A stretch of DNA of 64,000 nt from Leptotrichia sp. oral taxon 212 (GTDB lineage Bacteria; Fusobacteriota; Fusobacteriia; Fusobacteriales; Leptotrichiaceae): NCBI RefSeq assembly GCF_001274535.1, contig NZ_CP012410.1, positions 682,001 through 746,000 of the forward strand. The letters are read 5' to 3'. The notes under the pieces were generated by a model. That model had not been told where the DNA came from. It did not search any database and worked only from the letters and a program-made list of their open reading frames with translations. The position numbers and the translations under genes were made by a program. Every line of letters starts with the position of its first letter. Positions within the stretch are counted from its first letter, which is position 1. Below are positions 11,771 to 20,195 of the stretch, piece after piece.

Positions 11771-11817
11771 AGGAGGGTAGAGATAAATATTCATATATTT
11801 ATCTTATAGAAAAAATG
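11771..11817 (+). promoter_or_regulatory. Hairpin-spaced ribosome-binding site of the Nif3-like gene
   Basis: The SD AGGAGG (11771-11776) is 38 nt from ATG 11815, far beyond normal spacing. Between them is a perfect 10-bp hairpin: AGATAAATAT (11781-11790), loop TCAT, ATATTTATCT (11795-11804). Excluding the hairpin leaves 14 nt. No nearer SD is visible. One of five such sites in the window. Confidence 0.7.
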
Positions 11818-12624
11818 AGGCTAAAAGATATAGCAGGAGAATTACAGACAATTTATAATCCGAAACTGGCAGAAGACTGGGATAATGTAGGACTTCTTGT
11901 TGGTAATGAAAATACTGACATAAATACAATACTTTTATGTCTTGATATTACCGAAGAAGTTGTAGACAGGGCAGTAAAAGAAAATGCAGATTTAATAATT
12001 TCACATCATCCTTTTATATTCAGTGGATTAAAAAAAATCACAAGTGAAACTGTACATGGCAGAAAAATACTGAAGCTTATTGAGAATAAAATAGCGGTGT
12101 ATTCAGGACATACAAATGTAGATTTTGGAATAAACGGTTTAAATGATTATATATTTTATAAGCTCGATTTAAATGGAAAAGTGGAAATATACAATGAATT
12201 TGAATATGAAGACTATAATTTTATAAAGCATAGAAATGAACATGTAAAAGGTGGAACAGTCAGAATAAAGATTCTAGATCATGAAATAGAATTAACAAAT
12301 TTGATTAGAATAATAAAGGAGAAACTTGGACTTGATTTTGTAAGATATGTCGGAGAAAACAGAAAAATTCGTAGAATAGGTCTCGTTACAGGTGGAGGAA
12401 GTTCTTTTATGCACAGTGTAAAAAAAAATATAGATGTTTTTTTAACAGGAGATCTGAGGTACCATGAAGCACTTGATGTATTGGAAGAAGGCGGTATGCT
12501 TATAGACATAGGACATTATGAAAGTGAATATCTGTTTGCTGAATTAATGGAACTTCAGGTTTCACAGTTTTTCAAAGGTAAAATAATAAAACATTTTGGA
12601 GAACCTGTGTTTAAATTAGGCTAA
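11815..12624 (+). CDS. Nif3-like dinuclear metal-centre protein (YqfO/YbgI family)
   Basis: 269 residues, matching the short form of the family. AEDWDNVGLLVGN near residue 20, the metal-binding IISHHPFIFSGLKKI (His64, His65), YSGHTNVDF and the C-terminal IGHYESEYLF supply the usual histidine/glutamate ligands of a di-metal site. Family members form hexameric toroids. They are often labelled GTP cyclohydrolase I type 2, but the cellular role is not settled. ATG 11815 was chosen because the protein aligns from MRLKDIAGEL; the only SD is separated from it by a hairpin. It follows the rpoD and sigma-like genes, probably in the same operon. Confidence 0.88.
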   Translation: MRLKDIAGELQTIYNPKLAEDWDNVGLLVGNENTDINTILLCLDITEEVVDRAVKENADLIISHHPFIFSGLKKITSETVHGRKILKLIENKIAVYSGHTNVDFGINGLNDYIFYKLDLNGKVEIYNEFEYEDYNFIKHRNEHVKGGTVRIKILDHEIELTNLIRIIKEKLGLDFVRYVGENRKIRRIGLVTGGGSSFMHSVKKNIDVFLTGDLRYHEALDVLEEGGMLIDIGHYESEYLFAELMELQVSQFFKGKIIKHFGEPVFKLG

Positions 12625-12692
12625 AAGTTTCCTGAGTGTAAAAAATCAATAAAGAGATGATAGTGGACAATGTAAAATAAAGAGATAACTAA

Positions 12693-12720
12693 TTGAAAAA
12701 AAATATTCTAAAGATATAAT
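12693..12720 (+). promoter_or_regulatory. Sigma-70 promoter before the small lipoprotein gene
   Basis: TTGAAA (12693-12698) and a perfect TATAAT (12715-12720) are separated by 16 nt. The site is 38 nt upstream of ATG 12758, so the small lipoprotein gene has its own promoter. Confidence 0.65.
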
Positions 12721-12757
12721 ATAGTGCAATAAAATAAATAAAAAAAGAGGTAGAGTT

Positions 12758-12895
12758 ATGACGAAGAAAAGAATTTTAATATTATTTGGACTTATAATTT
12801 TAGCTGTAAATTCCTGTCTGGCAGTCGCGGCCGCAGGAGCTGGTGCTGGAATTGGATATTATTGCGGTTCAACATCAAGATGTTCAGGAAAATAA
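12758..12895 (+). CDS. Tiny glycine-rich lipoprotein (45 residues)
   Basis: A 45-residue ORF from ATG 12758 (SD agaggt) to TAA 12893-12895. After MTKKR comes a hydrophobic stretch (ILILFGLIILAV) ending in the lipobox-like VNSC, with Cys20 as the expected lipidated residue. The mature peptide would be only about 26 residues: an Ala/Gly-rich GAGAGIGYY segment reminiscent of glycine-zipper membrane motifs, plus two further cysteines (YYCGSTSRCSGK) that could form a disulphide. It has its own promoter and lies just before rnpB. I do not recognise a named family. The lipoprotein call rests on the signal; function is unknown. Confidence 0.65.
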   Translation: MTKKRILILFGLIILAVNSCLAVAAAGAGAGIGYYCGSTSRCSGK

Positions 12896-12900
12896 AAAAA

Positions 12901-12909
12901 TGTTATAAT
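12901..12909 (+). promoter_or_regulatory. Extended -10 promoter of rnpB
   Basis: TGTTATAAT fits an extended -10 (TGn-TATAAT) and lies 7-8 nt before the expected 5' end of RNase P RNA. No good -35 is visible, which is normal for extended -10 promoters. Confidence 0.65.
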
Positions 12910-12916
12910 AAAAAAT

Positions 12917-13258
12917 AAAAGGTTTCGGAGTCAATCGCCTGAAAATTTCAGGAGGAAAGTCCGGACTTCGCAGGGCAAGGGAGACAGTTAACGACTGTTG
13001 GAAGAAATTCTAAGGAAAGTGCCACAGAAAATATACCGCCTGAAATTCAGGTAAGGGTGAAATGGTAGTGTAAGAGACTACCGGTGATTTAAGAAATTAA
13101 ATCAGCCAGGTAAACCCCTCCCGGAGCAAGAATAAGTAGAAAGTGGTTAAGAGGCTGCCCGTCTTCACTTAATGGGTAATTCGCTAAAACCGGTAGGTAA
13201 CTGCCTGTTTAGATAAATGATTGACAAATACAGAATCCGGCTTATGCCGAAACCTTTT
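12917..13258 (+). ncRNA. rnpB: RNase P RNA (bacterial class A-like)
   Basis: About 342 nt. The 5' strand AAAGGTTTCGG (12918-12928) pairs with CCGAAACCTTT (13247-13257), forming the closing P1 helix. Inside, the universally conserved GAGGAAAGTCCGGAC with CGCAGGG follows, then later core pieces: a CCACAGAAA-like segment, AAGGGTGAAA, and the CCTCCCGGAGCAAG P15 loop region whose GG-CC pairing binds the 3' CCA of tRNA. It is the catalytic RNA that matures tRNA 5' ends. The mature ends are set by P1 pairing and may be off by a few nt. An extended -10 lies just upstream and an intrinsic terminator about 65 nt downstream. Confidence 0.95.
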
Positions 13259-13322
13259 AAATAAAAACTGTTAAAAAGTTATGGAAGATATTACGGAACT
13301 GATATAGCATTAATTTGATAGA

Positions 13323-13348
13323 AAGAGTGTTTTTGGCACTCTTCTTTT
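13323..13348 (+). terminator. Intrinsic terminator after rnpB
   Basis: AAGAGTG (13323-13329) pairs with CACTCTT (13337-13343) around a 7-nt loop, followed by CTTTTAAT. It fits the end of the rnpB precursor. Confidence 0.7.
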
Positions 13349-13428
13349 AATATTAAAAAAATATTTAGTAGAAAAAATTATTTAAAAATGTTACAATTAC
13401 AATAAACAAATTAAACAAAGAGGCGAAT

Positions 13429-14277
13429 ATGGAAAATAAAATAAAAGTTTCAAAAAGTAGTAGCCAGAAAAAAATAATAAATAAAATAAATAGAGTGAAA
13501 ATTATAAGAAAAGAATATTTAGAAGAAGATAAGCTTATTCATTTTTATGATTACATGAAATTAAATAAAATAGAGGAAACTGAAGATACTGAAAAAGCAG
13601 ATTTAATTATTTCTTTTGGAGGAGATGGAACATTACTTATTGCCGCAAAAGAAGCTTTGAAGAAGGATATTCCGGTAATGGCTGTAAATATGGGAACTTT
13701 AGGATATTTAGCAGATATTTCTTCCAAAGATGTTATTCAGATGATGGAAAAATATAAAAAAAATCAATATATTGTAGATGAAAGGACATTCCTGAAGGTA
13801 AAGTATAATGAAAAAGAGTACTATGCCTTAAATGATCTTGTTATAAGCAAGGGAGGTATAGCTTCCCAGATAATTAATGTGGAAGTTTATGCTAATGGAA
13901 CATTTGTAAATAAGTACAGGGCTGATGGAATAATCATAGCTACTCCTACAGGTTCAACTGCATATTCGCTTTCAGCAGGAGGTTCGATAGTTCATCCTAA
14001 TTTAAGGGCTTTAAGTATAACCCCACTGTCAGCTCAGAGCTTGACAGCAAGACCTATTATTATAGACGGTAATGAAGTACTGAGCTTTAAAGTTTTTTCA
14101 CGGGATAATGACACTCACTTGAATATAGATGGGAGAATAAATTTCAGGATAAAATTAGAGGATGAAATTTCAGCAGTAATGTCCAGTAAAAAAGTGAGAA
14201 TAATAAGAAGAGGCAAAAGTGATTATTATGGTATATTAAGGGAAAAACTGAGATGGGGAGAATCATCGGTAAAATAG
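13429..14277 (+). CDS. nadK: NAD kinase
   Basis: 282 residues. It phosphorylates NAD to NADP. The diagnostic GGDGT motif is in LIISFGGDGTLLIAAKEA; the second conserved region reads RADGIIIATPTGSTAYSLSA. Both the nucleotide-binding aspartate and the Gly-rich C-terminal beta-sheet domain are recognisable. Start ATG 13429 follows SD agaggcg. It is transcribed in the same direction as recN 39 nt downstream; nadK-recN neighbours are common in several phyla, consistent with one operon. Confidence 0.96.
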   Translation: MENKIKVSKSSSQKKIINKINRVKIIRKEYLEEDKLIHFYDYMKLNKIEETEDTEKADLIISFGGDGTLLIAAKEALKKDIPVMAVNMGTLGYLADISSKDVIQMMEKYKKNQYIVDERTFLKVKYNEKEYYALNDLVISKGGIASQIINVEVYANGTFVNKYRADGIIIATPTGSTAYSLSAGGSIVHPNLRALSITPLSAQSLTARPIIIDGNEVLSFKVFSRDNDTHLNIDGRINFRIKLEDEISAVMSSKKVRIIRRGKSDYYGILREKLRWGESSVK

Positions 14278-14316
14278 AAAAGGGGAAATAAACAGAAAAG
14301 GTGAGAGGAAAGTAAA

Positions 14317-15975
14317 ATGCTGAGAGAATTAAGATTAAACAATTTAGCAATAATAAAAAATTTAGATTTGGAATTTAATGAAGGACTGATTTCACTGACA
14401 GGTGAAACTGGAGCCGGAAAATCCATTATACTGGATGGAATTTCCCTTCTAATAGGGGAAAGATCTAATCTTGAAATGATAAGAACTGGTGAAGACAGCC
14501 TTTTTGCAGAAGGAGTTTTTGACTTAAGTGAAGTCCAGAAAGAAAAGCTTAATAAACTAGGTTTTGAAATAGAAGATGATGAACTGATTATTTCGAGACA
14601 TTTTTATAGAAACTCAAAATCAAAAATAACAGTTAACGGAATGAGAATGACTGTATCCAAATTAAAGGAGCTTATGGGAAATATTCTGGATCTTGTAGGG
14701 CAGCATGAGCATCAGTATCTTTTAAATAAAAACTATCATTTAGGATTACTGGATAGATTTCTGAATAAGAATGGACAGGAATTGGTAAAGGAAATAAGAA
14801 ATAATGTTTTAGATTTGAAAAGAATAAACAAAAAAATAGAAGAAATAGAAAATGAAAAATTTCAAATAATGGAAAAAAAAGATATTCTGGAATTTCAATC
14901 TAATGAAATAACTAATTTAGGACTTAAAGAAGATGAGGATAATGAGCTTGAAGAAGAATACAGAATTCTTTTTAACGCAGGAAAAATAGGAGAAAAGCTT
15001 GAGGATTCCATTCAGAGGCTAAAGGAAGGTGAATATTCAGTTGTAAATTCACTTGGAAAAATAAAGAAAAACCTCGAACAGCTTTCTGATATATCTGAAA
15101 CATATTTAGAAATAAAGGAAAAAATCGAAAATATCATCTATGAAATAGATGATATAGGCTATTTACTTGAAGACGCGGCAGAAAATGTGGAAAGTGATGA
15201 TATCAGGCTTGAAAAAGTAGTAAGCAGAATAGATGAAATAAATAAGCTGAAACTTAAATATGGTTCAACCATAAAGGAGATACTGTCATTCAGGGATGAA
15301 AATGAAAAAAAGCTGTCTCTTATAAAGTTTGAAAACAATGAACTGGAAGATTTAAAGAAGGAAAAGGAAGAAAAAACAAAACTTTATTTTGAAAATAGTC
15401 ATAAGTTACGTGAAATAAGAAAAAAAGTTGCAGAAAAACTTGAAAAAACAATAAATATACAATTAAAGGACTTAAATATGGTAAATTCACAGTTTAAAGT
15501 TGCATTCTCAGAAAAAACTTTAATTTCTTCAAAAGGGATGGATGATGTGGAATTTATGATGGTTACCAATCTTGGAGAAAATTATAAACCACTTGCAAAA
15601 ATTGCATCCGGTGGGGAAATTTCAAGAATTATGCTTGCCTTGAAAACGGTATTTTCTGCTGTTGACAATATTTCAGTACTTATATTTGATGAAATAGATA
15701 CTGGGATTTCCGGAGAAACAGTAAGAAAAGTTGCAGAAAAGCTGAAGGAACTTTCTGGAACAGTTCAGGTTATCTGTGTTACACATTCTCCTCAAATTGC
15801 AGGAAAATCAAATCAGCAGTTTTTCATAAAAAAAGAAATTGAAAACAAGGTAACTGAAACAAAGGTAAGAGAACTGGATACAGAAGAAAGAATAAGAGAA
15901 ATAGCAAGAATAATTTCAGGAGACAATATAACGGAAACCTCCATAAAACACGCAAAAGAAATTATGGAACTATAA
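14317..15975 (+). CDS. recN: DNA repair ATPase RecN
   Basis: 552 residues, full length. An SMC-like ABC ATPase acting early in double-strand break repair. The N-terminal Walker A is LTGETGAGKSIILDG; the central part is a long coiled coil rich in Glu/Lys. The C-terminal half-site carries the ABC signature IASGGEISRIMLAL and Walker B VLIFDEIDTGISG, then the H-loop region VTHSPQIAG. Both halves fold together to form the ATP site. Start ATG 14317 has SD gagagga. No defects. Confidence 0.97.
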   Translation: MLRELRLNNLAIIKNLDLEFNEGLISLTGETGAGKSIILDGISLLIGERSNLEMIRTGEDSLFAEGVFDLSEVQKEKLNKLGFEIEDDELIISRHFYRNSKSKITVNGMRMTVSKLKELMGNILDLVGQHEHQYLLNKNYHLGLLDRFLNKNGQELVKEIRNNVLDLKRINKKIEEIENEKFQIMEKKDILEFQSNEITNLGLKEDEDNELEEEYRILFNAGKIGEKLEDSIQRLKEGEYSVVNSLGKIKKNLEQLSDISETYLEIKEKIENIIYEIDDIGYLLEDAAENVESDDIRLEKVVSRIDEINKLKLKYGSTIKEILSFRDENEKKLSLIKFENNELEDLKKEKEEKTKLYFENSHKLREIRKKVAEKLEKTINIQLKDLNMVNSQFKVAFSEKTLISSKGMDDVEFMMVTNLGENYKPLAKIASGGEISRIMLALKTVFSAVDNISVLIFDEIDTGISGETVRKVAEKLKELSGTVQVICVTHSPQIAGKSNQQFFIKKEIENKVTETKVRELDTEERIREIARIISGDNITETSIKHAKEIMEL

Positions 15976-15997
15976 AAATGGGAGTTATAGTAAATAA

Positions 15998-16927
15998 ATG
16001 AATAAAGACGAAGAGAAAATAAATTTAAAAAATGCAAAGATGAAAGAAACAAGGATTGAATGGGAAAATAATCTGTATATTAAGGAATTTTTATCCTATC
16101 TTGCTTTTGAAAAGGGAAATTCCGGTAATACTATCGCAGGATATGAAAGAGACTTAAAGATATTTTCCAAACATGTAAATAAAAATTTAACAGAAGTTAT
16201 AGAAGAAGATATTTATAGTTATATCAGGGAAATGAATGATAAATTGAAAAAAAATTCTGTATTGAGAAAAGTTGCAACAATAAGAAATTTTTATAAATTC
16301 TGTTATCTCAATAAAATTATTAAGGAAGATCCTACAGGCATGATAAGGTCAATGAAAAGGGAAAAAAGACTGCCGGAAGTTCTTTCTCTTGAAGAAGTAA
16401 AGAAAATAGTAGATAACTGTAAGCACACACCTGGTGGGATGAGAGACAGGCTAATTATTAAATTTTTAATAGCAACAGGAGCAAGAATTTCTGAAATTTT
16501 AAATTTAAAAATAAGTGATGTGGAAAATCAGAACTATGAATTTATAAAAGTTCTTGGAAAAGGCTCAAAATATAGAGTTATACCAATTTACGACAGTCTG
16601 GAAAAGGAAATAAAGGAATTTATACAGGACTATAGAACTAAACTGAAGGGTGCAGATGAAACTTTCAACTTATTTCCAGGAGCAAGACGTGAAAATTTTT
16701 GGAAAAGACTAAAGGTCATTGCAAAAAATGCAGGAATTGAAAAGAATATTTATCCGCATATATTTAGACATTCATTGGCAACTGTACTTTTGAGTAACGG
16801 GGCAGATATAAGGATAGTGCAGGAAATATTGGGACATTCAAATATAAGTACCACAGAAATATACACACATGTGGAAAAATCAAAACTAAAAAATATTTAC
16901 AATAACATAAAATTGGGGGATGAATAA
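15998..16927 (+). CDS. Tyrosine recombinase of the XerC/XerD type
   Basis: 309 residues, typical of Xer proteins. It has the N-terminal SAM-like DNA-binding domain (LSYLAFEKGNSGNTIAGYER) and a C-terminal catalytic domain: Arg in ATGARISEIL, Lys in LGKGSKYRVIP, HxxR in HIFRHSLATVLL, His in LGHSNISTTEIYTHV with the nucleophile Tyr there. It probably resolves chromosome dimers at dif. XerC and XerD cannot be separated with confidence from one copy. The SD is weak (gggag, 13-nt spacer), 22 nt after recN, so translation may be coupled. No mobile-element context is visible, which favours a housekeeping role. Confidence 0.88.
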   Translation: MNKDEEKINLKNAKMKETRIEWENNLYIKEFLSYLAFEKGNSGNTIAGYERDLKIFSKHVNKNLTEVIEEDIYSYIREMNDKLKKNSVLRKVATIRNFYKFCYLNKIIKEDPTGMIRSMKREKRLPEVLSLEEVKKIVDNCKHTPGGMRDRLIIKFLIATGARISEILNLKISDVENQNYEFIKVLGKGSKYRVIPIYDSLEKEIKEFIQDYRTKLKGADETFNLFPGARRENFWKRLKVIAKNAGIEKNIYPHIFRHSLATVLLSNGADIRIVQEILGHSNISTTEIYTHVEKSKLKNIYNNIKLGDE

Positions 16928-16995
16928 ACCAGCAATTTAAATTATGTCTAATAAAAAAGGGTTCCAATTATAGAAAAAATAAGGCAGGAGGAAAA

Positions 16996-17418
16996 ATGTA
17001 CTCTAAAAAAAATGAAAATGAAAATTATAGAAAAGAAAGAATTGTTTTACTTATAAGTACGATTATAGGGTATTTTACTGTTTTTGCATTAAAAAAAGCA
17101 GATATTATTAATTCATATATAGGAGCTATAGTATTGATTTTTCTATACATGTATTTAGATTTTAATATAACTAATATATTTTTTACTAGTAAAAGAACTA
17201 CCTTTAAAATATATATATTCATGGTACTTGAAATAATGCATTTTTTTATGACAGCTTTTACTTTAAAAAATATTTTTGTATATTTTCTTGGACTGGGAAT
17301 ACTGACTTATTTAATAACAGTAGATGAAGGAAAAAACGAACTTACGAAAATATATCAGTTTGTGGGATTATATACATTAATAAAAGTGATTTTTGCATTA
17401 ACATGGATAATTTTTTAA
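16996..17418 (+). CDS. Small integral membrane protein, unknown family
   Basis: 140 residues with SD caggagg and ATG 16996. A charged N-terminus (MYSKKNENENYRKER) is followed by about four or five hydrophobic segments, such as IVLLISTIIGYFTVFAL, YIGAIVLIFLYMYL and FVYFLGLGILTYLI. The last segment lies at the C-terminus. No motif was recognised. It lies between the Xer recombinase and a DUF1694-like gene in a same-strand cluster. Membrane location is clear from hydrophobicity; function is unknown. Confidence 0.7.
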   Translation: MYSKKNENENYRKERIVLLISTIIGYFTVFALKKADIINSYIGAIVLIFLYMYLDFNITNIFFTSKRTTFKIYIFMVLEIMHFFMTAFTLKNIFVYFLGLGILTYLITVDEGKNELTKIYQFVGLYTLIKVIFALTWIIF

Positions 17419-17478
17419 AATTACCTATTTAAAAATATTCAAATTTATGATAAAATCTCTTTTGTGAATGGAGATAAA

Positions 17479-18066
17479 ATGGACGATAATAAAAAAACAA
17501 ATGTTGATGTAATGAAAGATATAGAAAAAGCAAAAGATAGGGTGTTGGCAACTACAATTGAAAGAAACAGTTTTTTAGGGGAATATAAAGAAAGAGTACT
17601 TGCGGCACTTACATTTGATGAAGTAAGGGAAAAAGGAATATATGGTGAGATAGAAAAAGCACTTGAGAATAAAGAGGCAAAAAAAATGATAGTATCAAGG
17701 GAAGTAGATTTTAAATGCATAAAGAAATATCTTGATATGGCAAAAAATAAACATGTTTCCTGCAAGATGATGGATAATCTATTAAATACAGGTGAAGTGT
17801 GTCTGGTAGTAGCTTCAGATGAGGCATTGAGCCACCCTCTTGAAAATCCAATTGTAGAATCAAAAATTGAAAAAATAAGGGAAAAAAATTTGCCGGATAT
17901 ATATTATAAGGCAATGGGAAATAAAATATGTAATTTTCATTCAGATATAATAGAGAAGGAAATACCTGAATATAGAAATTATTATGGAAAAATAGAATTT
18001 CTGGACAGTCTCTTTGGGACAAAGTGCCCTATATGCCAAAAAATAGGAGGAAAAAAACGTGGTTGA
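17479..18066 (+). CDS. DUF1694 (YueI-like) protein
   Basis: 195 residues from ATG 17479 with SD ggag; a GTG 15 nt further upstream would overlap that SD. The region YKERVLAALTFDEVREKGIY followed later by EVCLVVASDEAL resembles the YueI/DUF1694 family, whose fold is related to ribosomal L7Ae-like or YlxR-like RNA-binding proteins; its role is not known. An extra C-terminal CPICQKIGG could bind metal as half of a zinc site. The gene ends overlapping the start of murA (GTG 18059), so the two are probably translationally coupled. Family assignment is moderate. Confidence 0.65.
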   Translation: MDDNKKTNVDVMKDIEKAKDRVLATTIERNSFLGEYKERVLAALTFDEVREKGIYGEIEKALENKEAKKMIVSREVDFKCIKKYLDMAKNKHVSCKMMDNLLNTGEVCLVVASDEALSHPLENPIVESKIEKIREKNLPDIYYKAMGNKICNFHSDIIEKEIPEYRNYYGKIEFLDSLFGTKCPICQKIGGKKRG

Positions 18067-19327
18067 TGGATTTAAAATTAAAGGAAAAACACCTTTAAAC
18101 GGAGTAATAAAAGTAAGTGGAGCTAAAAATGCAGCTCTTCCAATAATAATAGCAACATTAGTTTCAAAAGGAGAGTATATATTAAAAAATGTACCAAATT
18201 TGAGGGATATAAGAATATTAATGAAACTTCTTGAAGATCTGGGAATGGAGACTCAGAAATTAGATGATACTACATACAAGATAGTAAATAATGGATTTAA
18301 AAGAAATGAAGCAAGTTATGAAATAGTTAAACAGATGAGAGCTTCTTTTCTTGTAATGGGTCCTATGATTGCGAATCTTGAAGAATCAATTGTTTCGCTT
18401 CCTGGAGGATGTGCCATAGGTTCAAGACCTGTAGATTTGCATTTAAAAGGGTTTGAAGCGTTAGGAGCTGAAATAACAAGAGTTCATGGATATATCCATG
18501 CAAAGTCTGATAAGCTTAAAGGAGCACAAATACCTCTTGGATTCCCAAGTGTAGGAGCTACACAGAACTTAATGATGGCGGCAGTTAAAATTCCTGGGAA
18601 AACTGTTATTTCAAATGCGGCAAGAGAGCCTGAAATTGTAGATTTAGGAAATTTCCTGAATAAGATGGGAGCAAAGATAACAGGATTGGGGACACCTAAC
18701 ATTGAAATAGAAGGTGTTGAAGAATTACATGGAGTGGAGTATTCAATAATGCCTGACAGAATTGAGGCGGGAACATACGTAATAGCTTCGTTGATTACTG
18801 AAGGAAATCTGAAAATAGAGAATGTTAATTTAGATGATTTAGGAGTATTTAAATCAGAGCTGGAATCAATGGGTGTAAGATTTGAACAGGATGGAAATAT
18901 TTTGTCAGTAATAGGAAATCTGAAAGAGCTGAAACCTTCAAAAATAAGAACAATGCCTCATCCAGGTTTTCCTACAGATATGCAGCCTCAGATGATGCTT
19001 CTTCAGACACTTGTAAATGGTGCAAGTTCAATGGAAGAAACAGTATTTGAAAATAGATTTATGCATGTACCTGAATTTAATAGAATGGGAGCAGATATTG
19101 TAATAAGACATGGTGTTGCCATGATAAATGGAGGATTACCGTTAACAGGTGCAGAAGTTATGTCTTCAGACTTAAGGGCAGGAGCGGCACTTGTGCTGGC
19201 AGGACTTGCAGCTGATGGAGAAACTACACTTAATAGAGTGTACCATATAGACCGTGGATACGACAAGCTTGAAGAAAAACTTAACGGTGTCGGTGCTGAC
19301 ATAAGAAGAGTTAAGTTAGATATCTAG
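18059..19327 (+). CDS. murA: UDP-N-acetylglucosamine 1-carboxyvinyltransferase
   Basis: 422 residues. MurA adds enolpyruvate from PEP to UDP-GlcNAc, the first committed step of peptidoglycan synthesis. The N-terminal SGAKNAALPIIIATL is diagnostic. The catalytic loop reads LPGGCAIGSRPVDLH with Cys118 present, so fosfomycin sensitivity would be expected. RAGAALVLAGLAADGET near the C-terminus completes the inside-out barrel. The start is GTG 18059, 7-8 nt from SD aggagg and overlapping the previous gene by 8 nt. An elaborate hairpin with a U-tract follows the stop. Confidence 0.97.
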   Translation: MVDGFKIKGKTPLNGVIKVSGAKNAALPIIIATLVSKGEYILKNVPNLRDIRILMKLLEDLGMETQKLDDTTYKIVNNGFKRNEASYEIVKQMRASFLVMGPMIANLEESIVSLPGGCAIGSRPVDLHLKGFEALGAEITRVHGYIHAKSDKLKGAQIPLGFPSVGATQNLMMAAVKIPGKTVISNAAREPEIVDLGNFLNKMGAKITGLGTPNIEIEGVEELHGVEYSIMPDRIEAGTYVIASLITEGNLKIENVNLDDLGVFKSELESMGVRFEQDGNILSVIGNLKELKPSKIRTMPHPGFPTDMQPQMMLLQTLVNGASSMEETVFENRFMHVPEFNRMGADIVIRHGVAMINGGLPLTGAEVMSSDLRAGAALVLAGLAADGETTLNRVYHIDRGYDKLEEKLNGVGADIRRVKLDI

Positions 19328-19361
19328 TGATAAAAGTAATAGTTTGTATAATAAAAGTCTT

Positions 19362-19446
19362 AAAAAAACTGCACGAAAATCTTGAACTGTACTGAACTTA
19401 AAAAGTTGGCTACAGGACTGGAGGTGCAGTTTTTTAATGGTAAAAT
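19362..19446 (+). terminator. Structured terminator after murA
   Basis: CTGCAC (19369-19374) pairs with GTGCAG (19434-19439) and is followed by seven T. Inside the roughly 60-nt loop are a CTGTA/TACAG pair and a terminal AACTT-AAA-AAGTT hairpin, so the whole element can fold as one long interrupted stem. It terminates murA; the extra internal pairing is unusual for a simple terminator. Confidence 0.6.
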
Positions 19447-19471
19447 TAACAGAAAGCAATAAAATAAAAAG

Positions 19472-19511
19472 GAGACTGTTTCAACATAAGATTATCTTAT
19501 AAAACAGTCTC
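19472..19511 (-). terminator. Terminator of the pcp-DUF979-DUF969 operon
   Basis: GAGACTGTTT (19472-19481) pairs perfectly with AAACAGTCTC (19502-19511), with an inner palindrome ATAAGATTATCTTAT in the loop. Reading the minus strand, the stem is followed by CTTTTTATTTT, so it serves the leftward operon. Confidence 0.75.
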
Positions 19512-19527
19512 AGATAAAACTAGATTA

Positions 19528-20169
19528 TTAGCATACTGTTCCGCCAACTTCCTTGATATCTTCATTATTTTTAACAATTGCCTCAATAGCTGCAGTAAGA
19601 CCTTTTACAATTGTATTTAATTCCATTGATGGCATATTTCTTTTATCAACAACCTGCTGAGGTAAAAATGGAATGTGAATAAATCCTGATTTTTTACCTT
19701 TATATTTTTTCTCAATAAGATAAAGAACTCCATATAGGACATGATTACATACAAAAGTTCCGGCAGTATAGGAAACAGAAGCAGGAATATTGTTTTTTTG
19801 CACATTCTGAACCATAGCCTTGACAGGTAACTTAACAAAATAAGAATTTTCTCCATCAGGAAAAATAGGTTCGTCTATAATCTGATTTCCTTCATTGTCA
19901 GGAATACGGAAGTCATCAAGATTGATTCCAACACGTTCAATAGAAATATCAAACCTTCCTCCCGCCTGTCCAATTGAAAGAATAACGTCAGGATTATGTT
20001 CATTTATAGCTTTTTCTATTTTTTCCAGAGATTTTTTTCTAACTGTAGGTATTTCCAGTTTAATAATCTCTGCCCCTGCAATATTATCAGGAAGTCTTTT
20101 TACTGACTCAATAGCAGGATTTATCGGTTCTCCTCCAAAAGGATCAAACCCTGTAACAAGTATTTTCAT
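19528..20169 (-). CDS. pcp: Pyroglutamyl-peptidase I
   Basis: 213 residues. A cytoplasmic cysteine peptidase (family C15) that removes N-terminal pyroglutamate. The N-terminus [16 protein letters not shown] is diagnostic. The catalytic triad is visible as Glu78 (ISIERVG), Cys141 (GTFVCNH) and His165 (FIHIPFLP). SD aaagga precedes ATG 20169. It is the last gene of a three-gene leftward operon with DUF979 and DUF969 membrane proteins, a recurring arrangement. That suggests uptake of pyroglutamyl compounds or peptides linked to their hydrolysis. Confidence 0.96.
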   Translation of the reverse strand: MKILVTGFDPFGGEPINPAIESVKRLPDNIAGAEIIKLEIPTVRKKSLEKIEKAINEHNPDVILSIGQAGGRFDISIERVGINLDDFRIPDNEGNQIIDEPIFPDGENSYFVKLPVKAMVQNVQKNNIPASVSYTAGTFVCNHVLYGVLYLIEKKYKGKKSGFIHIPFLPQQVVDKRNMPSMELNTIVKGLTAAIEAIVKNNEDIKEVGGTVC

Positions 20170-20195
20170 AATTTTTCCTTTCTTAGCTGCAATTA

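Noticed and set aside
15998-16927. Integrase of a mobile element
   Set aside because: No attachment repeats or phage genes nearby; the size and setting beside recN fit chromosomal Xer.
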